Below are positions 11,663 through 25,848 of a DNA stretch of 64,000 bases, in pieces. The stretch is from Isoetes taiwanensis (lineage: Eukaryota > Streptophyta > Lycopodiopsida > Isoetales > Isoetaceae): the NCBI GenBank assembly GCA_021234155.1, contig JAJEKV010000074.1:3176532-3240531 (forward strand). Reading direction: 5' to 3'. The notes under the pieces were generated by a model. The model was not told the origin of the DNA, did no database searches, and saw only the letters and a list, made by a program, of their open reading frames with translations. Numbering within the stretch: position 1 is the stretch's first letter; every line of letters begins with the position of its first letter. A program made the translations under genes and the position numbers.

Positions 11663-12744
11663 TCTTTTAAAAAGTCATCGGCCGCTTTCATTTCTTCTCC
11701 TGCATTTCTTTTATGCGATTTGAGTATTGCGAATTCCATCCTCTTGATCCTAGTTTTCATTGCAGCTATTGTGAGTTTTTTTCTCTCATTGCTTTTGGGA
11801 TACATGGCCATGGAAGGTATGCTTCGGACGCTTGAACCAGCATTCGTGGAGGAGGGAGGAGATGGCGATTCAAGAGCGTAGAGATATGGAACTCCGGCCA
11901 CAAGTGTTACATCAGGAGGTTTATACACTTTATTGTATTTTATCTATTTTCTAATCTATAGCTTGGTGTAGGAGCCGCCGAGGCATGAGAGAAGGAAGGA
12001 ATCATGAACCCTCCTCCACTGAAGATGAGGACTATGAAACAACGATCCATCTGGATGAAAGTGTTAAAGAAGTATGTGATTGGTGAGAAGGCATCACCAA
12101 ATTGCTAGGAACCGTTGAGTCGCCTAGCATGATGAGGGTGCTTCTGAAAAGATGGTCGTGGTTTGAAGCAATTCACACAGAAAAAACAAACATTAACATG
12201 ACATTTCATACGACATATGCATGTATCGACGCATATACTCTTGACATGGAGCTTCATGGTTCAAAGGATGACAAGTGGAGGACTTCACGATAGAAACCAT
12301 AAGCCGCTTCCGGGAGGAGTATGCTTGAATTGTCTAAGGATCTTTGTTCAATAAACCTATGTTTTGTACATTGTTATATTTTCTCTCGGTACAATCTAGC
12401 ATTGATACATATGCATGAACATGATCCAAGGATTCTTGAAGATATTTTGTATCTTTCCGCTTGATATCGCCTTCTTCACCGATTTGCCATTTCGAGCCGA
12501 GGTTTCTCGCTATTATCGACTTGGATCGGTAGAACCAGCTCGAAAGATTATTTTGTGGTTTGACTCTCCAGAAATTTTACAAATGGGACATCTCCATGTT
12601 CTAAATCTTCAAATGCAATATTCTTAGAAGTTTAGGGATACCGCCTGGATTTTTCTCCAACTCGATCGGAGTAGAAGCAAAATTTCACTAAATTTATGTT
12701 TCTTTGTGGCTTGTGAAGTCAACCGTGATCTTCCAAATTCCAAT
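11663..12744. other. No gene recognised (11.7-12.7 kb)
   Basis: A minus-strand open frame at 11,635-11,928 and plus-strand frames at 12,102-12,293 and 12,415-12,627 are the largest. None has a recognisable domain. The plus strand near 11,755-11,880 can be read as a hydrophobic segment followed by an acidic tail, but without flanking coding sequence. Confidence 0.25.
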
Positions 12745-13039
12745 CGCCTCTGGCTCCGCATCCGCCTGACCGCTCTAATGCTAACCTCTTTGATCAGACC
12801 TTCTCCAAAATTCAAAATTGGGCCGTAGGCCGGAGATGAATTGGGATCCAAATTCGGCAAAAATCGTAATTTATTTTCGCAATGCATTAATTACTTAATT
12901 TAATCGTAGGTTACACCGCGAAAGCGCCTTCACTTCTAATTGCCAAGACGGAGGAGGATGTGTCCAAACTCCGCTCCGCCTCATATGCGTTTCTACCGCA
13001 ATTTCTGGCCATCGCTCTAACTACAACAGATTAGGACTG

Positions 13040-13870
13040 CCCCCAAAACGTAAACCCTTCTAGAGCCCGCAACCATGGTTTATGTTTCTGAGGCCCTCTC
13101 CTGTCGATTCACGACTCTAGCGACGGTTCTTGAAGTGGAGTTGAGGTGTTGACGCCAAGAGCCGGACTCCTAAAACGAGGGCCGCTTCCCAAATTCTCTC
13201 CCTAAGGCCCTGAAGAACGGGCAACCTCCCTCCGGAACCACGATTTGGCTCTCGCTAATGACTCGAACGCTGATATTGCTCGAAACCAAGTTCCGCGGGC
13301 TGGCGACTGTGACTTACCAAAACGTAAACCCTTCTAGAGCCCTGCAACCCATTGTGGTTTACGCTTCGAGGCCCTCCTCGGCCGATTCGGGCCGGTTCTT
13401 GCTTGCCCTCAAGTGGAGTTGGGGTGTTGACGCCGACACTAAAATCCTCCGGCCGCTTGTCTCCACTTCTCTCCTGCCCCCGAAGGACGGGCAACCTCCT
13501 CTCACCGAATCAAGGATGACTGCTTAATGGAACTGAATGCCGACATTACCCCTGGGATCAAGTCTGCGGCCGTACATCTCCGTGACTCGCCCCAAACGAA
13601 CCCTTCTAGAGCCCGCAACCCACTGTGGTTTACGCCGGAGGCCCCTCTCCTTGTCGATTCGCCAGACCTTTGCGGTCTTGAAGTGGAGTTGGGGTGTTGA
13701 CGAGCTGACTCCTAAATCCTCCCGAGGCCGCTGTCTCTAAATTTCTCTCCCCTGCCCCCGGGACCGGACGGGCACTTCCCCTCTCCTAATCACCGACCGC
13801 CAATGGACTCGAACGCCGACATTGCCCCGGGACCAAGTTCCGTGGCCAGAAGACCACCCGAACTCCAAGA
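13040..13870. repeat. Triplicated ~275-bp sub-block inside the first array unit
   Basis: The part of the monomer from CCTTCTAGAGCC to the AAGTTCCGCGGGC-like segment occurs three times in a row, with CTTCTAGAGCC near 13,055, 13,329 and 13,603 and the GTGGAGTTG landmark near 13,135, 13,413 and 13,683. This accounts for the 1.6-kb length of the first unit. It is a higher-order rearrangement at the left edge of the array. Confidence 0.8.
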
Positions 13871-16800
13871 AGCCTGGCAAAGTAAATTTCACTTCCATCA
13901 CACTCAGAGTCAATTGGCCTAGGATGTGCATGGGATATCACGTGGAGGGTTGAGGTTTCTTTCGCGAAAACCGACCGCAACTTTGCTCCCTAGGGTAATT
14001 TCGGCCATTCCTGACGATTTGAGTAGGTCTATTTACACCTCGAGCATCCTGCGTTCAACGACAAAACAAAGGCGTTTCTACAAGGCCGACATCGACGCCT
14101 CACATGTTTGACAAGTTCTCTCGGGACCGGGATTCGAATCTTTGACCTTCCCCGAAGAGGCCTCAATCGAGGGATTCAACTGCCGGATAGGGAACCGCCC
14201 GGGAGGGGTGGTCATTAGCGGTACCGGGGATACGCTGTGAAGGCCGCCTCGAACTTTTTTGATCCCTTCGGGCCTCGGGTCCTGACTCTCCCCTCTTGTG
14301 AGGGATCCCCGCAAGGCCCGCCTCGCTTGACTTGGGGAAGGGTGCTGTACTGCCGCCTCTAATCTGCTGCCCCAACCGCTCTAATGCTAACCCTTTGGCT
14401 CTAGGACCTTCTCCTAAAATCTTCAAAATTGGGCCGCAGGGCCGGAGATGAATTAGGGATTCACCGGCAAAACCGGAATTTATTTTCGTGCAATGCATTA
14501 ATTGCGACTCCCATTTAATGTCTGCCATCGCTAAAAGCTCGACTTCTACTTGCCACATCGGGAGGAGGAGGCCCAAACTCCGGCCCGCTGCCTCTCTTTG
14601 CTCAGATTCTGCACACAAGCCAGGGGCTGTGTCCCAGTAGACTGGCCCCCAAACGAAACCTTCTAGAGCTCTCAACCCGGTTTACAAGCCGGAGCCTCTC
14701 TTGCTCGGATCACGGACGGCGCTTGTCTTGAAGTGGAGTTGGGGTGTTGACGCTGTGAGCTGGACTCCTAAAATTCTCCTGAGGTCGCTGTTCTAAATTT
14801 CTCTCCCAAGTGCCCCTGGGACGGGACGCCACTCCTCCCACCTGACCGACCGCCAAGCACTGCACCATGACACTGGGGATCTCAAGTTCCGCGGGCTGTA
14901 CATTCACCCGAACTCCAAGAAGCCAAAGTAGCTCACTTCCATCACACTCAGAATAATTGCCCAGGGGATGTGCATGATACCGCCGTGAGGCTATGCTCTA
15001 AAACCCACTGTGTAACTTGATCCCTAGGGTAATTTCGCCTATCATTCCTGACGACAAGGTTCATTTGCCATTCCTGAGCATCCCTGCGTCTTAACGACAA
15101 AACAAGGCGGGTTTCTACAAGGTTTACATCGTGACGCTCAAGGGTTTGGATAAGTTCTCCTGCATCGATCTCGGGAATTCCACCTTCAAGAGGGGCTCCT
15201 CGAATCCGAGGATCCAAATCTGCCGGATAGGGGAACCCGCCCTGAGGGTCGGCCAGCGTGCTCTCGGCCAGGCTTGCCTCTCAGAATCCTGACCGCCTCC
15301 GGGTCCTGGACTCTCCCCTCAGGAGAGGGATCCCCCCGCAAGGTCCCGCCTCGCTTTGGACTTGGGAAGGGTGCCACTCTGCCCCGCAATCCAAGCCGCT
15401 CCGACTGCTCTAATGCTAACCCTTTGCCTAGACCTTCTCCTCAAAAATTCAAAATTGGCCGTAGCCGAGATGAATTAGGATCCTACCGGCAAAACCTAAT
15501 TTATTTTCAGTAATGCATTAATTGCTAATTTACGTAATGTCTTGCCACCGCAAAGCTACTTCCGACTTCTACTTGCCACATCTGAGGAGGAAAGGCCCAA
15601 ACTCCGTCTCCGCCTCCTTGTCTGTATTCTGGCCGTTTCTACTGTGTCCTGCGCAACAGACCAGACTCCGCCCCCAAACGTGAACCCTTCTAGAGCCCTC
15701 GGGCAACCCACTGTGGTTTACGCTTCTCGGAGGCCCTCTCCTCATGATTCTACTGACCTTGCTACCGTGGTCTCGCTGGAGTTGGTGTCGACGCTTTTGA
15801 GCTTAATTCTAAAATCTCCTCCTGAGGTCGCTGTTCTAAATTTCTCTCCTAAGGCTCCGGGACTCGGGACGGGCTAATTTCTCCCAATCGCTGACCGACT
15901 CTAATGGACTTAACGCCGACATTGCCTGGGACCAAGTCTCCACAAGACCACCAACCTAAGAAGCCAAAGTAGCTCTACTCTATCACACTACAGAATAATT
16001 GGCCTAGATGTATGGATCATTGGAGGGCGTGAGTGTTTCTTCTTTCGCAAAAACGACCGTAAAATTTGATCCCTAGGGTAATTTCGCCATCTCGACGATT
16101 TGGCAGGTCTATGTTAAGGCTTACAAGGCCACATCAGACGCTTCCGCTGTTTGATAAGTTTCTCTGCACTGACTGACCTTTTGACCTTCCCAAGAGGGGC
16201 CCTCGAACGGGAGGGGATCCAACTGGCCGATAGGGGAAACTGCCCGGAGGGTGGTCATTAGCGCAGCTCTCGGGAGCGGGCCAGAAGGGCTGCCTCGAAC
16301 TTTTTGATCCTCATTCGGGTCCTGGACTCTCTCTTGTGAGGATCCTGCAAGGTCCCCGCCTCGCTTGACTTGGGGTGCTGCCTCTACACCCGCAACGCTG
16401 CCCCATCAGCTCTATCGCTAACTCCTTTGGCCTAGGATTCTCCTAAAAATCTCAAAATTGGGCCGAGATGAATTAGGGACCCTGGCCGGGCAAAACCGAA
16501 TTTATTTTCATGCAATGCATTAATTGCGACTTACTTAATGTCTTGCCATCAGAAAGCCTCGACTTCTACTTGCCACATCTGGGGAGGAGGAGGCCCAAAC
16601 TCCGCCTCCGGCCTCTTGCTCCGTATTCTGGCTGCTGCCGCCGTCCCAGTGCAATGACCAGATTCGCCCCCAAAATGCAAACCCTTCTAGAGCCCGCAAC
16701 CCACGTGGTTTACGCCGAGGCCCTCTCCTGTTCCATTTACGGGACCTTGCTTTGCTCCAGAAGTGGAGTTGGGGTGTTGACGCCAGCGCTGACCCTAAAA

Positions 16801-19800
16801 TCCTCCTCGAGGTCGCCACCCTAAATTTCTCTCCCTGCCCTCGGGACGACGGGCGACTTCCCCTCCGGAATCGCTGACTGGACTTGACCTGTAACGCCGA
16901 CATTGCCCTCGGGACTAAGTTCCGTGGGCCGTAAGACCACCCTAACTCCAAGAAGCGCCCAAAGTAGCTCACTTCCATCACACTCGTAGAATACCAATTG
17001 GCTCCAGGGATGCATGCTGATAATCGGCCGTGGAGGGCGGAGGTTTCTTCTTTCGCAAAACCGAATCGCGGTAACTTGCTCCCTAGGTAATTTCGCCATT
17101 CCTATCGACATTTGAGCAGGTCTATCGCCATTCCCGAGCATCCCTGCGTTCAACGACAAAACAAAGGCGGTTTCTACAAGGCCGACATCGTGACGCCCCG
17201 CTGATTGTGCTCTCCCGACCGACCGAATCTTTGACCTTTCCAAGAGGGGCCTCGAACGAGATCCAACGGCCGATATTGTGGGGAACCGCTCCCGGAGGGT
17301 GGTCATTAGCTGTAACCCCGGGAGGCCAGAAGGGTCAGCCGAACTTTTTTTTGATCCCGCTTCCCCGTCCCGACTCTCCCCTCTTGTGAGGATCCCTCGC
17401 AGTCCCGCCCTCGCTTGACTTGGGAAGGGTGCTGCCTCTGCTGTTCCCCGCAATCCGCTGCCCCGACCGCTCTAATGCTAACCCTGACACCTTCTCCGGT
17501 GTTCTAAAATTGGGCCGCAGGATGAGATGAATTAGGGATCTCCGGGCCGGCAAAAACCGAATTTATTTTCGTGCAATGCATTACTGGCGAATTTACTGTC
17601 GTCTTGCCATCAGAAAGCTCTAATTTCTACTTGCCACATCTGAGGAGAGGGCACCAAACTCCGCCTCCGCCGCCTCTTGCCCGTGATTCCTGGCCGCTTC
17701 TCGCCGTGTCCTGCGCAATGTACTGTGACTCTCGCCCTCAAACGCAAAACCCTTCTAGAGTCTCGCAACCTACGTGGTTTACGCTTTCGGAGGTCTCTCC
17801 TTGTCGATTCGCCGACCTTGCCGTCTTGAAGTGGAGTTGGGGTACCGGGACGCCGAGCGCTGACCTCTAAAATCCTCCTAGAGGTCGCTGCCCTAAATTT
17901 CTCTCCCTGCCCCCGGGACTCGGACGGGCACTCCCCTCCTAATCGCTGATCCTGGACTGCCAATGGACTCTTTAACGTCGACATTGCCTCGGGACTGGGT
18001 TCCGGGTGGGCCGTAAGACCACCAACTCCAAGAAGTTTTCAAAGTAGCTCACTTCCATCACACTCGTGAGTCACCACTGGCCTAGATGCATGTGGGATAC
18101 CGTCAGGAGGGCGGAGTGTTTTCCTTCGCAAAAACCGACCGTAACTGCTCCCTTAGGGTAATTTCTATTCCTATTGATTTGGTGGTCTATTTGCCATTCC
18201 GAGCATCCTTGCGGCCCTAACGACAAAATGCGTTTCTACAAGGTCGACATCGACGCTTCACGGCTTGACAAGTTCTCCTGACCATCTCGAATCTTTTGGA
18301 CTCTTCCCTCAAGAGGGCCCCCGAATCAGGATCCAACGTCGGATAGGTCCGGCTCCGGAGGGTGGTCATTAGCGCACGGGAGCGCCGAAGGTCGCCTTCG
18401 AAACTTTTGATCCCCGGGCCCTGGTCCCACTCTCCCTCTTGTGAGGGATCCCCGCAAGGTCCCGCCTCGCTTGACTTGGGAAGGGGTGCTACCGTTGCCC
18501 CGCGAATCCGCTGCCCTTCCGACCGTTCTAATGCTAACCTTTGGCCTAGACCTTTCTCCGGTAAAATTCAAAATTGGGCCGTAGCCGAGATGAATTAGGA
18601 TCCCTACCGGCAAAACCGAATTTATTTTCGCAATGCATTAATTGCTAATTTTACTTAACGGTGTCTTGCCATCGCCGACTTCTACTTCTGCTACATCGGG
18701 AGGAGGAAAGGCCCAACTCCGGCCCGCCCGGGCTTCCTTGCTCAGATTCTACCGGCCGCTTCTGCCAGTCCTAAGTGCAACAGCATCAGACTGGCCCCCA
18801 AAACGAACCCTTCTAGGAGCTCCCAACGCTGCGGTTTACGCCGGGAGGCCCTCCTTGTCGATTCGCCGGTGACCTTTGGCGCCACAGATCTTTGAAGTGG
18901 AGTTAGTGTTGACGCTGATTCTAAAATCTCCCCGAGGTCGCTTTTGCCCCTAAATTTCTCTCCCTAAGGCCCTGGGGACGGACGGCGACTTCCCCTCTCC
19001 TGACCGCGATCCGACTTCGCCAGCTGGACTCTTTAACGCCGACATTGCCCCTCGGGACCAAGTTCCGTACAAGACCACCCGAACCCAAGAAGCCAAAGTA
19101 GCTCACTTCCATCACACTCAGAGTCAATTGGGCTCAGGATGCATGCTGGATAATCGGGCTGCGGGAGGGCGGATGTTTCTTCTTTCAAACCGACCGTAAC
19201 TTGATCCTAGGGTAATTTCACATTCCTCGACGATTTAAGGTGGTCTATTTGCCATTCCTGAGCATCCTTGCACTAACGACAAAACAAAGGCGGTTTCTTA
19301 CAAGGCTTCATCAGACTTCAGCGTTTGATAAGTTCTCCTGCATCATCCGAATCTTTGACCTTCCGGCGAGGGGCTCCCCGAACGGAGGATCCAACCCGGG
19401 ATAGGGAACCGTGGGTTCTGGGAGGGTGGGTTGGCTAGCGCAAGTGTACTCGGGAGCGTCAGCCAGAAGGGTCAGCTGAACTTTTTTGATCCCGCCTGTC
19501 CTGTGGACTCCTCCCTCTTGTGAGGGATCCCCGCAAGGTCCTCGGCCTCGCTTGACTTGGGAAGGGTGCCCTAAGGTTCCGCAATCCGGCCGCCTCGACC
19601 GCTCTAATAAGCAACTTTTCGCCTAGGACCTTCTCCTCAAAATTCAAAATGGGCCGTAGTCGAGATGAATTAGGATCCTACCGGCAAAACTCGAATTTAT
19701 TTTCGTGCAATGCATTAATTGCGAATTTCATTTAATGTCTTGCCATCGCAAAATTAATTTCTACTTGCCACATCTGGAGGAGGGAAAGGCCCAAACTCCG

Positions 19801-22800
19801 GCCCGCCGCTCCTTGTTCGTATTTCTGGCCGCTGCTTCGCCGTCCCAGTGTAACAGACCAGGGACTCCTACTCTCAAAACGAAACCTTCTAGAGCCCGCA
19901 ACCCACGTGGTTTACGTGAGGCCCTCTCCTTGTCGTGATCTTCGCCGGACTCATGCTGTCTTGAAGTGGAGTTGGGGTGTTGACAGCGACCTAAATTCCT
20001 CCTGAGGTCGCTTGCCCCAAATTTCTCTCCTGCCCTCGGGATCTGGACGGCTAATTCTCTCCTAATCGCGATCTGACTCTCGCCAATGGACTCGAACGCC
20101 GACATTGCCCCCCGACCAAGTTCCGCGCCGGCACACTAACTCCAAGAAGCTACCAAAGCAGCTCACTTCCATCACACTCGTAGTCAATTGGCCTAGGATG
20201 TGCATGGATACCGGCTGTGGAGGGCGGAGTGCTCTTCTTTCAAGAAACCGAATCGCAGGTAACTTGATCCCTGTAATTTCACGTATTCGATGACGGCGGT
20301 GGTCTATAAACAAGGGTTTCTACAAGGCCTACATCGACGCCTCCGCTTGACAAGTTCTCCTGCATCGACTGAATCTTTGACCTTCCCTCAAGAGGGGCCC
20401 CGAACGAGGATCCAACGGCTTGATAGGGAACCCAGTCTCGGGAGGGTGGTCACAGCACTCGAGTCAGCCAGAAGGGTCAGCTTCTGGGAACTTTTTGGGA
20501 TCCCGCCTCAAGTCCCAGACTCTCTCAGAGGATCCCCGCGTCCCCGGCCTCGCTTTGACTTTGGGGAAGGGTGCTGCCTCTATGGTTCTCGCGAACGCTG
20601 CCCCGACCGGCTCTAATGCTAACCCTTTGGCTTCCAGACTCTTCCAAAATTCAAAATTGGGCCGTGGTGGGCCGAGATGAATGGGATCCTACCGGCAAAA
20701 CCCACTTATTTCTGCACGGTATTAATCGCGAATTTACGTAATGTCTTGCTGATCGCGAAAAGCTACCGAATTTACTTGCTACACGGAGGAGGAAAGGCGC
20801 CCAAACTCCGGCCCGTCAGCCTCTTGCTCAGAGATTCCTGGCCGGGCTGCCGGCCGTCCCAAGTGCAAATGTAATTCAGATCGCCCCCAAAACGTGAACC
20901 CTTCTGAGCCCCGGGTAAACTCCACGGTTTACGCCGGAGGCTCCTCTCCTTGTCGTGATTCTACTGACCTTGCGCCTGTCTTGAAGTGGAGTTGGGGTGT
21001 TGACGTGAGCGCTGACCTAAAATTCTCCGGAGGTCGCTAGTTCCCAAATTTCCTCTCCCCAAGGCCCCGGGATTAACGACCTCCCTTTCCTGGTCGACTG
21101 ACTCGGCCAATGGACTCGTAACGCCGACATTGCCCCCGGGACCAAGTTCCGCGGGCCGGCGACCACCCGAACTCCAAGAAGCGCAGTAGCTCACTTCCAT
21201 CACACTCTCAGAAATCAATTGGCTCTGGGATGTGCATGCGATACTGGCTGTGGAGGGCGGAGGTTTCTTCTTTCGTGAAAACCGCATCGCGGTAACTTGC
21301 TCCCTAGGGTTTCACGCATTCCTGACGACGGTGGTCTATTTGCCATTCCGAGCATCCCCTGCGTTCGAACGACAAAATAAAGTGCTTTCTACAAGGCCGA
21401 CATCGACGCCTACGCTGGATAAGTTCTCCTGACCGATTCGAATCTTTGGACCTTCCCCTCAAGAGGGGCCTCGAACGGAGATCCAACGGCCGGATAGGGG
21501 AACCGCTCCCGAGGGTGGTCATTAGCGGTAAATCCCCGGGAGCGCCAGAAGGGCTCGAACTTTTTGATCCCGCCTCGGGTCCTGGATTCTCCTCTTGTGA
21601 GGGATCCCCGCAGTCCCGCCTGCTCTGGATTCTGGGGGAAGGGTGCTGCCTCTAACGCCGCCCCGACCGCTCTAATGCTAACCCTTTGCCTAGACTCCTC
21701 AAAAATTCAAAATTGGGCCGGTGGATGGAGATGAATTAGGATCCTGCCGGGCAAAACCGGAATTTATTGCAATGCATTAATTAAGTGAATTTACACGTCT
21801 TGCCACCGCAGTACCGACTTCTACTTGCCACATCGGGAGGAGAAAAGGCCCAAACTCCGCCCGCCGCCTCCTTGCTCCGTATTTCTGCACAAGCCGCCGG
21901 GCCGTGTCCTGCGGTAACCGTATTCAGACTCGTTTCAAAACGTAAACCCTTCTAGAGCCCGCAACCTGCCGTGGTTTACGCTTCGAGGCCCTCTGTCGTA
22001 TTCTACGACCTTGCGCTCGCAGGTCTTGGAAGTGGAGTTGGGGTGTTGACGCCGTGAGCGCCGGGACCCTAAAATCATCCAGGCCGCTTGCCCTAAATTT
22101 CTCTCCCTAAGGCCCTCGACTCCGACGCTTAATTCTCCCTCTCCGGACCGGCGATCTGACCAATGGACCTTAACGTCGACATTGCCCCTGGGATTCAAGT
22201 TCCAGCACCCACCCTAACTCCAAGAAGCGCAAAGTAGCTCACTTCCATCACACTCAGAATAATTGGCCTAGATGTGCATGCTGATACCGTCGTGGAGGGC
22301 GGAGGCTTCCTTCTTCGTAAAACCATCGTGGTACTCTGCTCCTAGGGTAATTTCGCCATTCCTATCGCATTTGGCGTGGTCTATTTGCCATTCCGAGCAT
22401 CCTGCGTTCAACGACAAAAACAAAGGCGCTTCTATAAGGCCGACATCGACGCTTCCGCTGGCCATGTTCTCCTTTAATCGACCGAATCTTTGGACCTTCC
22501 TCAAGAGGCCTCGAATCCGAGGATCCAACTACCGGGATAGGGGAACCGGCCCGGAGGGTGTGGCTTCATTAGCTGCAGCCCCGGGAGCGCCGCCAGAAGG
22601 GGTCACGGAACTCTTTTTATCCCCCGCCTCCCCGGGTCCTGACTCTCCCTCTTGTGAGGGATCCCCGCAAGGTCCCGCCTCGCTTGACTTGGGAAGGGTG
22701 CCAGTCACGCAGTTCCTAACGGGCTGCCCCACTGCCGCATCGCTAACCTTTGGCCTAGACCTTCTCCTCGAAATCAAAATTGGGCTGCAGTCGGAGATGC

Positions 22801-25800
22801 AATTGAATCACGCAAAACCTAATTTATTTCGCGGCAATGCATTAATTGCGAATTTACTTAATGTCTTCTACACGCAGTGTCGACTTCTACTTGCTACACG
22901 GGAGGAGGAAGTATCAACCCGGGCCCGGCCGGGCCTCTTGTCTGTGATTCCTGCACAGCCGCTTTCTGCCAGTCCTATGCAATGCAATGACTCGCCCCTA
23001 AAACGAACCTTCTGAGTCTGCAAACTCATGTGGTTTACTTTGAGGCCCTCTTGTCGTGATTCTGGCCGGACCTTGGCGCCAGGTTCTTGAAGCGGAGCAA
23101 GTTGATGCGGACCCTAAATTCTGGTGTCATGGTTCTTAAATTTCCTCTCCTAAGGCCCTCGGGATCTCGACGCACTCTCCTCTCCGGCCCTGACTGACTC
23201 CAATGGACTCAACGCCGACATTGCTCCTGCACTGTCTCCAGGCTTAAGAGATCACCTAACTCCAAGAAGCTGTAAAGTAGCTCACTTCATCACACTCGTG
23301 AGTCAATTGGCCTAGATGTATGCGGATACCGGCTGTGGGAGGGCGTGAGGTTTCTTCTTTCAAAACCACCGTAATTTTAGATCCCTCAGGTAATTTCATT
23401 TATTCCTGAATGACGGGCAGGCCCACGGGCCATCTGAGCATCCTCGCAGGTTCAACCATGCGCAGCGGCGCAGCCAAGGCCGACATCGTGATTTCCCCTG
23501 GCCGGGTTTGGATAAGTTCTCCTGACCGATTCGAATCTTTTGGATCTTTCCTAAGCAGGGCTCCCTTTAAATTATGACCGAATCACGGATAGTGTGGGAA
23601 CCTGCCCGAGGGTGGTCATTAGCAGCCCTGTATACTGCAGGTCAGCTTCTGAACTTTTTTTTGATCCCGGCCTCGGGTCCTGACTTCTCCCCTTGTGAGG
23701 ATCCCCGCAAGGTCCCTCAAACCACCAATTTGGGAGCTGGTGCTGCCTCTATGTCTCCCAATCCAGCTGCTCCCACTGCTCTAATGCTAACCCTTTGGCC
23801 TAGACCTTTCTCCCTGCACCAAATTGTACGTGGTGGCCGGGAGATGAATTAGGATCCTACTGCAAAACCTGAATTTATTTTCGCATTAATGGCACTACGA
23901 ATTTGCCACCGTTTCCACTTTACTTACATCGGAGTGGAGGAAAGGCCAACTCCGGCCCGCTTCCTGTCTGTATTCTCGGTCAGCCGCTTCGTGTCCTGGT
24001 GCACAGACCAGATTCTCAAGCCCAAAACAACCTTCTCGGATTCCTCGCAACCCACGTGGTTTACGCTTCTGAGGCCCTCTTGTCACCGATTCGCCGGACC
24101 TTGGGCGCCGTGGTCTTGAAGTGGAGTTGGGGTGCTGGACGCCAGCGACCCTAAAATCTCTCCTGAGGTCGCTGTCTCCAGCCCTCCTGGCCCCTTGGGA
24201 CTTCACCACCTCCCCTCCTGAATGACCGACTCTCTCAATGGACTCAGAACGACATGGGGACCAAGTTCCTGCAATGACCACCCAACTCCAAGAAGCCAAA
24301 GTAGCTCACTTCCATCACACTCGAATAAATGGCCTAGAATGCTGATACCGCCGTGGAGGGCGGAGTGTTTCCTTCTTTCAAACCACCGTAAACCTGACCC
24401 TAGGGCACTCTCACCATTCCCGACGCATTCGTGGTCTACTCTGGCCATTCCGAGCATCCTGCGTCTCAACGACAAACAAAGGCGTGTTTCTACAAGGCCG
24501 ACATCGACTCGCTGGCTCTGACAAGTTCTCCCGACCGATTCGAATCTTTGGACCTTCCCGAAGAGGGGTCCCTAACTAGGAGGATCCAACTACCGGATAG
24601 GGAACCTGCCCCGGAGGGTGGTCACACGCAGCCTCGGGAGCGCCAGAAGGGTCGCCTCGAACTTTTTGATCCCGCCCCGGGTCCTGGACTCTCCCTCTTG
24701 TGAGGGATCCCCGCAAGGTCCCCGCCCGCTTGGACTTGGGAGGTGCCTGCTCCCCGCAACGCTGCCCTCACTGTTCTAATAAGCAACCCTTTGGCCTAGA
24801 CTCCTCCAAAATTCAAAATTGGGCCGTAGGCCGAGATGAAATTAGGGATCCCACAAACCGAATTTATTTTCGCAATGCATTAATTAAGTGAATTTACTAA
24901 TGTCTTGCCATCGCAGCTCAATTTCTACTCTGCCACATCTGAGGAGGAAAGGCCCAAACTCGGCCCGGCCGGGCCTCTTGCTCCGTGATTTCCTACGCCG
25001 CTTCTACCAGTCCCAGTAACAGACAGATTTCAACCCCCAAAACGTAAAACCCTAGAGCCTCGGGTAACTCACGTACGCTGGAGGCCCTCTCACACGATTC
25101 GCCGGACCTTTACCGGTGTCTTGGAAGTGGAGTTAGTGTTGACGTGAGCGACCTCTAAAATCCTCCTGAGGTCAGTTGTTCCCAAATTTCTCTCTCCTGC
25201 CCTCGACGACGGGCGACTCTCCTAATCGCTGACTGGACCAATGGACTCGTAACGCCGACATTGCTCCCCGGGACTAAGTTCCGCGGGCTGTAAGACCACC
25301 CAACTCCAAGAAGCCTAAAGTAGCTCACTTCCATCACACTCAGAAATAATTGCCCAGATGTGCATGATACCGCCGCGGGAGGATGGAGTGTTTCCTTCTT
25401 CGCAAAACCGACCGTAACTTGCTCCCTAGGGTAATTTCGCCATTCCGACGATTTATGTGGTCTATTTGCTATCTCGAGCATCCCGCGTCTCGAACGACAA
25501 AACAAAGGCGTTTCTACAAGGCTTTACATCGCGATCGCCTACGGCTTGACAAGTTCTCCCTTTGACCGATCTGGAATCTTTTGACCTTCCCGGCGAGGGG
25601 CTCCCCGAACGGAGGGATCCAACGGCCGGATAGGGAACCGCTCGAGGGTGGTCATTAGCGCGTACTCGGGGAGCGCCGCCAGAAGGGTCGCCGAACTTTT
25701 TGATCCCGCCCCGGGTCCTGTGGGATTTCGGTGGAGGGATCCCCGCAAGGTCCGGCCTGCTTGATTTGGGGAAGGTGCCAGCCTTTGCCTTTAACGGGCC

Positions 25801-25848
25801 GCCTGACTGCTCTAATGCTAACCCTTTGGCCTAGACCTTCTCCGAAAA

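Noticed and set aside
22272-23015. 247-codon open frame inside the tandem array, and others such as 16,821-17,453 on the minus strand
   Set aside because: The frames are not kept from one unit to the next and start and stop at different landmarks. GC-rich DNA with few stops explains them.
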